DNA of 13,926 nucleotides from an uncultured Acidobacteriota bacterium (lineage in GTDB: Bacteria > Acidobacteriota > Blastocatellia > Pyrinomonadales > Pyrinomonadaceae): NCBI GenBank assembly GCA_946480545.1, contig CAMLKY010000007.1:1-13926 (forward strand), written 5' to 3'. Both the position numbers and the translations under genes were made by a program. The stretch's first letter is position 1. Every line of letters starts with the position of its first letter. This document shows positions 1-5,284 of this stretch, piece by piece. The notes below the pieces were generated by a model. That model was not told the DNA's origin and ran no database searches. It saw nothing but the letters and a program-made list of their open reading frames with translations.

Positions 1-1269
1 TACTATTCCGCCTCAGAACGAATCGCCGCCGATCAATACTGGAAGGACATCAGCAAGGCGACTTACGATCGGACGAAAGAGTCGATGAAGGCTAATGACG
101 AGGTAAAGCGCGTTACGGCCGAGGTCATTGCAGGCGCATCCACGGACGACGAGAAGCTTCAAAAGATCTACTACTACACAAAAAGCCAGATCCGCAACCT
201 TCATTATTCGGACAAAGTAACCGACGAAGAATGGAAAAAGGCGCTCGCAGCCAAGTCGGCCGGCGACACGCTCAAGCTGAAGTACGCAACTTCGGGCGAT
301 ATCGATAACCTTTTTGGAGCGATGGCCCGCGCGGCCGGATATGACGCCAGACTCTCGATGTCGGGTAGCAGGAACGAAATGACGTTCGACCGCAACGTCC
401 CGAACGCCCGGCTGATGGTGAATTCATCGAGTATCGCGGTGAAAGTCGGAGACAAATGGAGATTCTTCAGCCCGGGAAGTTATTATGCTCCGTTCGGAAT
501 GCTGAGTTGGGCGGAGGAAGGCCAGATCGCGTTGATCACCGATCCGAAAGAGCCGATATGGCAGCCGATGGTGTTGTCCCCCGCTGAGAAATCGCGTGAG
601 ACACGGCGCGGAAAGTTCCAGCTTCTAGAGGATGGAACTCTGGTCGGTGAAGGCGAGATCGAATACACGGGTCACTGGGGGGCGTACTTGAAGAACTTCA
701 ACCGGGGTGACTCGGCTGCGAAGCAGGAAGAGAACCTTAAGAGCAGAATCAAGTCGACGGTTCTGGGTACGGCGGAGATCGAGGAATACTCGATCGAGAA
801 CGTCAACGATCCTGAAAAGCCGCTCAAGTATAAGTTCAAGCTGCGTGTCCCCGGTTTCGCATCGCGGACTGGCAAGCGGCTCTTCTTTCAGCCGAACGTG
901 TTCGAGCGCAGCGCGAAGCCGCGGTTTACCGCGAGCACGCGCAAGTACGACGTCCTTTTCAGCTATCCGTTCTCGGCGAAGGATGACATTACCATTCAAT
1001 TTCCCGCCGGGTTTGCACTCGAGAATGCAGATGCTCCGGCACCGCTTCGCGATAAACAGGGTATTGGTTCGCATGCGGTGAAGATGCTCGTCAGCGACGA
1101 TGGCCGAACACTCGGTTACAGCCGCGAATTCTCATTCGGTAACAACGGTTTCGTTCGGTTCCCTGCGGGCAGCTACTCTGCCTTGAAGGGACTCTTCGAG
1201 GCGTTCAATAAGGCCGACACGCACCAGCTAACATTGCGCGAGTCGGCCGCGGCGGCCACCGTTAAGTAG
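1..1269 (+). CDS. Transglutaminase-fold protein (DUF3857/transglutaminase-like), 5'-truncated, probable pseudoenzyme
   Basis: The reading frame is open from the first base of the window, so the N-terminus and any signal peptide lie outside. The visible 422 residues are the C-terminal part of a protein homologous to the next gene. Shared segments include FPAGFALENADAP here against LPAGFAVDEIPEA there, and SPGSYYAPFGML against DATSEYTPLGDL. Placing both proteins side by side without gaps at each motif puts Ser (codon 292-294) at the catalytic Cys, Ser (424-426) at the His and Ser (469-471) at the Asp. The enzyme site therefore appears lost while the fold remains. Only 12 bases separate it from the next gene, so the two are very likely one transcript. 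Family members are usually exported or envelope-associated; their substrates are generally unknown. I infer a binding or structural role rather than catalysis. The family call is firm through its paralogue; the role is unknown. Confidence 0.85.
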   Translation, partial: YYSASERIAADQYWKDISKATYDRTKESMKANDEVKRVTAEVIAGASTDDEKLQKIYYYTKSQIRNLHYSDKVTDEEWKKALAAKSAGDTLKLKYATSGDIDNLFGAMARAAGYDARLSMSGSRNEMTFDRNVPNARLMVNSSSIAVKVGDKWRFFSPGSYYAPFGMLSWAEEGQIALITDPKEPIWQPMVLSPAEKSRETRRGKFQLLEDGTLVGEGEIEYTGHWGAYLKNFNRGDSAAKQEENLKSRIKSTVLGTAEIEEYSIENVNDPEKPLKYKFKLRVPGFASRTGKRLFFQPNVFERSAKPRFTASTRKYDVLFSYPFSAKDDITIQFPAGFALENADAPAPLRDKQGIGSHAVKMLVSDDGRTLGYSREFSFGNNGFVRFPAGSYSALKGLFEAFNKADTHQLTLRESAAAATVK

Positions 1270-1281
1270 CCAGAGGTAAGT

Positions 1282-3267
1282 ATGAATATGTTCGTCGAAG
1301 TATTGAGACGATCGCTGTTGGGTGTCCTGATCATTCTGACGCTAACCGTCACAGCGGCGTATGCCGACGCTCCACCGGGATGGCTGACGCAGGTCGCCGG
1401 GCTTCAGGTGCCGCCGATGGATATCAAGGACGTACCGGCCTGCGTGCTGCTGAATGACGAGCGAATCGTCGTCAGCTCGGACGGGACGGTGTTGAGAACA
1501 CGGCGATACGCGGTCAAGGTTCTGGTTCGTGAAGGCCGCGGTGAGGCCGTGGCGAGCGCGATCTATACGACCGGCACCGAGCGCGTCCGGTCGATCAACG
1601 CCTGGCTGCTGCCAAAATCGGGTCAGTTCAAGTCGTATGGAAAGAAGGAGACTGTCGATCGGATCCTCGATGCCGACGATCTGTACGATGAAGGCCGAGT
1701 AGCGATCATCGACGCAAGCGACAGTGCCGACACGGGCGACGTCTTCGGATACGAAACGGTGATCGAAGAGAAGAACGTCTTCAGCCAGTTTCAATTTCTT
1801 TTCCAGGACAACCTGCCTTCGCTAATGTCGCGGTTTACGCTTGAGCTCCCGGCAGGCTGGAAAGCCGAGAGTGTCACCTTTAACGCTTCTAAGCTGGAAC
1901 CGGCAACGAGCGGAACCACTTGGTCGTGGGAGATGCGTGACCTCAAACCGATCAAGCCCGAACCCGCAAGCCCGCGTTTCTCGAGTCTCGCTCCAAGACT
2001 TGCAGTGAGTTTTTTCCCAACGACTCCAACCGCGACGCAGATCCAGACGTTCGCAAACTGGAACGACGTTGCGAAGTGGATGGCAAAGATCGAGGACCCG
2101 CAGATGACGGTCAACGACGCCCTTGCCGCGAAGGCGCAGGACCTGACGGCGAACGCGAAAACGGAATTCGAGAAGATCCAGGCCATTTCGCGATACGTCC
2201 AGGGCCTGCAGTACATCTCGATACAGGTCGGTACCGGCCGGGGCGGTGGTTATATTCCGCACTCCGCGACTGAGGTGTTTGCGAAATCGTACGGTGATTG
2301 TAAGGACAAGGCGAACTTGATGCGGGCGATGCTGAGCACGCTGAAGATCGAATCGTACATGGTCAGCATCACGGCTGACGATCCGAATTACGTTAGACCG
2401 GAATGGGCATCCCCGCATCAGTTCAACCACTGCATCATCGCGATCAAGATCAGTGCGGCCACTACTGCCAATGCCGTGGTGACCCATCCAAAGCTTGGAC
2501 GTCTGTTGATCTTCGATGCGACCAGCGAGTACACGCCTCTCGGTGACCTTCCCGAGGAAGAACAGGGGAGCTGGGCGTTGATCGATCATCCGGATACCGA
2601 TGCTCTGATCCGAATGCCGGTAATGCCCGCAGAGAATAACCGGCTCGAGCGAAACATCGATGTTGCTCTGAATATCGACGGATCGATCAACGGGTCTCTG
2701 TTAGAGCTGACGCACGGACAGACAGCGGTTGGCGAAAGAACTCGACTGCGGAAGCTTTCCGGCGGCGATTATAGTCGAATGATCGAAGGATGGATCTCGC
2801 GCGGAGCGACTGGTGCCAAGGCGACAAAGATCGCGCCGGCTGATGATGTGAGTGCGGGCAAGTTCAGCTTGAACGTCGAATTCGCGGCGCCGGGTTATGC
2901 ACAGATCATGCAGGAACGTCTGATGGTCTTTAAGCCGGCTATCATCGGTCGTCTCGACCGCCTGTCCTTTACCGAGGGCAAGCGTTTCAACCCGTTCATG
3001 ATCGATGCCACTTACTACACGGAAAACGTCAAGATCAAGCTGCCTGCGGGATTCGCAGTCGATGAGATTCCCGAAGCGACAAAGCTCGAAACAGCCTTTG
3101 GGAAGTATGACGCAAGCTATGAAGTGAAGGCGGATCACATTGTCTTTAGCCGATCGCTAAAGCTGAACCGTCATACTGTCCCGGCGGCCGAATATGCTTC
3201 GATCCGGGATTTCTTCGGACGCATGCATGCTGCCGAGCAGTCGCCGGTTGTTCTGATCCGAAAATAA
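1282..3267 (+). CDS. Secreted DUF3857-type transglutaminase-like protein with intact triad
   Basis: This 661-residue protein starts with a signal peptide (positive start, hydrophobic stretch to about residue 27, likely cut near AYA|DA), so it acts outside the cytoplasm. The N-terminal half (about 40-260) resembles the beta-rich DUF3857 region. A transglutaminase-like domain follows with YGDCKDKANL (Cys340), NHCIIAIKI (His383) and LIFDATSEYTPLG (Asp412), the expected Cys-His-Asp order of the papain-like transglutaminase superfamily. The rest (about 450-661) is a beta-rich tail ending in a segment also present in the upstream paralogue. In bacteria such proteins may act as thiol peptidases or cross-linkers; the substrate here cannot be read from sequence. 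The start at 1282 is supported by AGAGGTAA two bases upstream of the ATG. It is the last gene of the pair, followed by an intrinsic terminator. Confidence 0.92.
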   Translation: MNMFVEVLRRSLLGVLIILTLTVTAAYADAPPGWLTQVAGLQVPPMDIKDVPACVLLNDERIVVSSDGTVLRTRRYAVKVLVREGRGEAVASAIYTTGTERVRSINAWLLPKSGQFKSYGKKETVDRILDADDLYDEGRVAIIDASDSADTGDVFGYETVIEEKNVFSQFQFLFQDNLPSLMSRFTLELPAGWKAESVTFNASKLEPATSGTTWSWEMRDLKPIKPEPASPRFSSLAPRLAVSFFPTTPTATQIQTFANWNDVAKWMAKIEDPQMTVNDALAAKAQDLTANAKTEFEKIQAISRYVQGLQYISIQVGTGRGGGYIPHSATEVFAKSYGDCKDKANLMRAMLSTLKIESYMVSITADDPNYVRPEWASPHQFNHCIIAIKISAATTANAVVTHPKLGRLLIFDATSEYTPLGDLPEEEQGSWALIDHPDTDALIRMPVMPAENNRLERNIDVALNIDGSINGSLLELTHGQTAVGERTRLRKLSGGDYSRMIEGWISRGATGAKATKIAPADDVSAGKFSLNVEFAAPGYAQIMQERLMVFKPAIIGRLDRLSFTEGKRFNPFMIDATYYTENVKIKLPAGFAVDEIPEATKLETAFGKYDASYEVKADHIVFSRSLKLNRHTVPAAEYASIRDFFGRMHAAEQSPVVLIRK

Positions 3268-3292
3268 CAAGAAGTTGTTCGCTGAAATGTTA

Positions 3293-3325
3293 AGAGCGGT
3301 CCTGTCGGGGCCGCTCTATTTTTTT
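3293..3325 (+). terminator. Intrinsic terminator of the transglutaminase-like gene pair
   Basis: A 10-bp stem (3293-3302 with 3308-3317, one G-T pair) closes a five-base loop and is followed by seven T residues at 3319-3325. It begins 26 bases after the stop of the upstream gene. Its distal arm and T-run lie inside the last codons of the convergent topoisomerase gene, so the two genes share this DNA. Confidence 0.85.
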
Positions 3326-4479
3326 CCGGGAGCGGTTTTCAGCATGCGCAGCAGCGCGCGTTCTTCGGGCTCATAGTCGCTTTCGACGCGGTGAATGCGC
3401 CGGCTGTTTCGTGGGCGGAACTCGTCGAGAGTGATCCCCGATTCGTACGCGGAGATAACGTCCGGGTGGATGTAAGATCCGCGACAGACGGTCGGAGTAT
3501 TCCCAAGCTGTTCGGCCACGGATTTAACCGCGTGGACGATGTTTCGCTTTACTTGTTTCTCATCTTCGGGTTTTCCGATCTCAGCCAAGGCTATCGCAGC
3601 CAGCAATGTCCCGCCCCATGTCCGGAAATCCTTGCATGAGAATTCAGGGGAAGTGATCTCTTTTATATAGCCGTTAAGATCTCCGGGACGGATCGGCCGC
3701 GCCTTCCCGTCGGCATCGAGATAGTGAAACAACTTTCGAGCGCCGCCGAGCTGCTTCAGGTCCTTCATCAGAGCAGCGAGCTCTTCGTCGACGAGGACCT
3801 TGCGGTGCTTTACGTGACTCTTGCCGACAAAGTCGAAGACGAGCTGGCCGCCACGCTTTATATCGAGGTGTTTGTTGTGAAGCGTGGTGATCCCGTAAGT
3901 CCGATAATGCCGGGCGCTCTTCTCGGTGCCGACCCGCATGTAAAGCGAGTTGATAAGCCGCATCATCATGGCGAGCACTTTCTCACGAGGAAACCCGTCG
4001 AGCGAGATATGTTCATTGGTCACCGCTCGGAGGTGTGGCAGGTATTCACCGAACCGCACGATCTTTTCAAATTTCTTTCGCTGCTGTCTCTCCGAGAACT
4101 TGGTGTGATAGAGATACTGGATCCGTCCCGTCGTATCCATGCCGACGGCCTGGATCGCGCTGCTTGCGGCGGGTGAGATACGCACGTGTCGCCATGCCGG
4201 CGGAATAACTAGCGAGCGGATGCGGTCTAGTGTGGTCTCGTCGGTGATCCGCTTGCCTTGCGAGTCAATATAAAAAAAGCCGCGTGACTTCGAGCCCCGC
4301 CGTTGGATCCATTTCGCACGCCGTCCCATTTCAATGGTTTGTTTGGCGCGGCTTGCGTCGAATATAGGTTTTATTACCGCCATGCTTCCCTTGTTCGTCG
4401 TTTTCAGTATAGCCGAGTCAGGGTTCATCGCTACTGATTCGTTCCGCTCGAACCGAAGTTTTTTCCCCTCTCGATTCAT
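3316..4479 (-). CDS. DNA topoisomerase IB (poxvirus/bacterial type)
   Basis: Type IB topoisomerases relax supercoils of either sign by nicking one strand through a 3'-phosphotyrosine link, without ATP or metal. Numbered from the ATG at 4479 (387 residues), the catalytic set is visible: Arg182 in YMRVGTEKSA, Lys220 in FVGKSH, Arg286 in CKDFRTWGGT and the nucleophile Tyr336 in RGSYIHP. The N-terminal domain carries IPPAWRHVRISP and DTTGRIQYLYH, typical of the bacterial family. The start is uncertain. ATG 4479 has only a weak AGG upstream. ATG 4383 has GGGAAG upstream and a TATACT hexamer about 23 bases before it, and gives 355 residues, nearer the usual length; a TTG at 4488 is also possible. 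The stop lies within the terminator hairpin of the convergent gene. No Ku, ligase or mobile gene is adjacent. Confidence 0.93.
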   Translation of the reverse strand: MNREGKKLRFERNESVAMNPDSAILKTTNKGSMAVIKPIFDASRAKQTIEMGRRAKWIQRRGSKSRGFFYIDSQGKRITDETTLDRIRSLVIPPAWRHVRISPAASSAIQAVGMDTTGRIQYLYHTKFSERQQRKKFEKIVRFGEYLPHLRAVTNEHISLDGFPREKVLAMMMRLINSLYMRVGTEKSARHYRTYGITTLHNKHLDIKRGGQLVFDFVGKSHVKHRKVLVDEELAALMKDLKQLGGARKLFHYLDADGKARPIRPGDLNGYIKEITSPEFSCKDFRTWGGTLLAAIALAEIGKPEDEKQVKRNIVHAVKSVAEQLGNTPTVCRGSYIHPDVISAYESGITLDEFRPRNSRRIHRVESDYEPEERALLRMLKTAPGKK

Positions 4480-4533
4480 GCGACCCAACCTGGTAAAGGC
4501 GCTTTCGCCGGAACAGCTAACTTACAGTATTTC

Positions 4534-4539
4534 TACAAT
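4534..4539 (+). promoter_or_regulatory. Possible -10 element for the helix-turn-helix gene
   Basis: TACAAT lies 93 bases upstream of the ATG at 4632. It is a good match to a sigma-70 -10 box, but no convincing -35 sits at the expected distance. If used, transcription would start near 4546 and the leader RNA would contain the 18-bp palindrome as a hairpin. Confidence 0.25.
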
Positions 4540-4584
4540 TACACATCTGCAACTATGTGTGCGGAACGGAGGAAAAAGGCAACG

Positions 4585-4602
4585 TGTTTCACCTGTGAAA
4601 CA
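4585..4602 (+). promoter_or_regulatory. 18-bp palindrome upstream of the helix-turn-helix gene (possible operator or leader hairpin)
   Basis: TGTTTCACCTGTGAAACA consists of two perfect 8-base arms around a CT centre. It ends 29 bases before the ATG at 4632 and 16 bases before its ribosome binding site. Such a symmetric site suits a dimeric DNA-binding protein, and the neighbouring gene encodes a helix-turn-helix-like segment, so autoregulation is possible. In RNA it would form a 7-bp hairpin with a 4-base loop. A weaker inverted repeat, ACACAT/ATGTGT (4541-4546 and 4555-4560), lies upstream. Confidence 0.45.
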
Positions 4603-4631
4603 TCAAATATACGTTTGAAGAGGTAAGAGAA

Positions 4632-5159
4632 ATGTTGACTGAAACTAAAGAAAAGAGAGTGGTGCAGAGCAAGAAGGATATGATCCTGTCTCTGTTCAGA
4701 TCGGGCATCACTGACATCGAAACGATATCGGCGATCTCTGGTGCGAAGCCGAGCTATGTGGGCTCAGTGCTGCAGCGTGAAGGTCTGATCGACAACTACT
4801 TCGATCTGTATACTTCGACGTCGCATCCGATGAATATCTATTCGAAGCACTTCCAGGGAAAGCTCGGATTCAAGGATGTTGAGTCAGCCGAGAGAAGCGT
4901 GGATGTTCTCGAAAGCTCGTATAGGTATTTCGATCACATCCAGGACCGGGCCGGGCAGCATCATTCGCTCGAGATGGGGCTGACGATGCTCGACCGCGCA
5001 CGCTGGACGGGGAAGCTGGAAGAAGCAGAAGTGTATCGCCGTTGGTTGGTCGGGAAGCTGAGCACCCCGCTGGTTGAAATGCCGAGACCGATGGTCGCGA
5101 GCATTCCCGCCAGCGAGATCCATGCGAACGAGGAAGAGGATTTGAAAAAGGCGGCGTAA
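4632..5159 (+). CDS. Protein of unknown function with N-terminal helix-turn-helix-like segment
   Basis: I do not recognise an assigned function for this 175-residue soluble protein. Residues about 14-50 (motif DIETISAISGAKPSYVGSVL, then REGLID) read like a helix-turn-helix: a helix, a turn at GITDIETIS and a recognition-like helix ending in a short wing. The middle has distinctive motifs: YFDLYTSTSHPMNIYS, KLGFKDVESA, and DRAGQHHSLEMGLTMLDRAR followed by WTGK, rich in His and acidic residues and predicted helical. The C-terminus is a Pro-containing linker and a charged tail. There are no membrane segments or signal peptide. The start is supported by AGAGGTAA at 4619-4626, five bases before the ATG. 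The gene stands alone between two oppositely oriented genes, with its own upstream palindrome. A transcription regulator is the simplest reading of the N-terminus; a small ligand-binding or enzymatic role for the rest cannot be excluded. Confidence 0.85.
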   Translation: MLTETKEKRVVQSKKDMILSLFRSGITDIETISAISGAKPSYVGSVLQREGLIDNYFDLYTSTSHPMNIYSKHFQGKLGFKDVESAERSVDVLESSYRYFDHIQDRAGQHHSLEMGLTMLDRARWTGKLEEAEVYRRWLVGKLSTPLVEMPRPMVASIPASEIHANEEEDLKKAA

Positions 5160-5160
5160 A

Positions 5161-5199
5161 AAAGGTTACAGGCAGAAACCCGCCCTGTAGGAAGCCTTT
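5161..5199 (+). terminator. Hairpin directly after the helix-turn-helix gene (weak terminator candidate)
   Basis: A 6-bp stem TACAGG/CCTGTA (5167-5172 with 5184-5189), flanked by AAAGG/CCTTT (5161-5165 with 5195-5199), starts two bases after the stop codon. No T-run follows, so any termination would be inefficient or factor-assisted. Confidence 0.25.
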
Positions 5200-5273
5200 A
5201 ACGCAGAGACCGCGAAGACCGCAGAGGGATCCGTTTAGAATTCCTTTGCGATCTCCGCGGTCTCTGCGTTAAA
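5197..5273. repeat. Large imperfect palindrome between convergent genes (CTCTGCGTTAAA-type repeat)
   Basis: The outer arms 5197-5214 and 5256-5273 are perfect 18-base inverted repeats (TTTAACGCAGAGACCGCG and its complement). The next 18 bases inward still pair at about 13 positions, giving a hairpin that spans 77 bases. It fills the space between the plus-strand helix-turn-helix gene and the minus-strand M16 gene, where it could block read-through in both directions. A decayed relative lies at 11656-11716, so it belongs to a dispersed repeat family. No T-run follows on either strand. Confidence 0.8.
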
Positions 5274-5284
5274 AGACACCGTTC

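Noticed and set aside
1822..2589. A long minus-strand open frame opposite the second transglutaminase-like gene
   Set aside because: It mirrors the coding strand and is Arg/Asp/His-rich without motifs; the opposite strand holds the signal peptide and triad.
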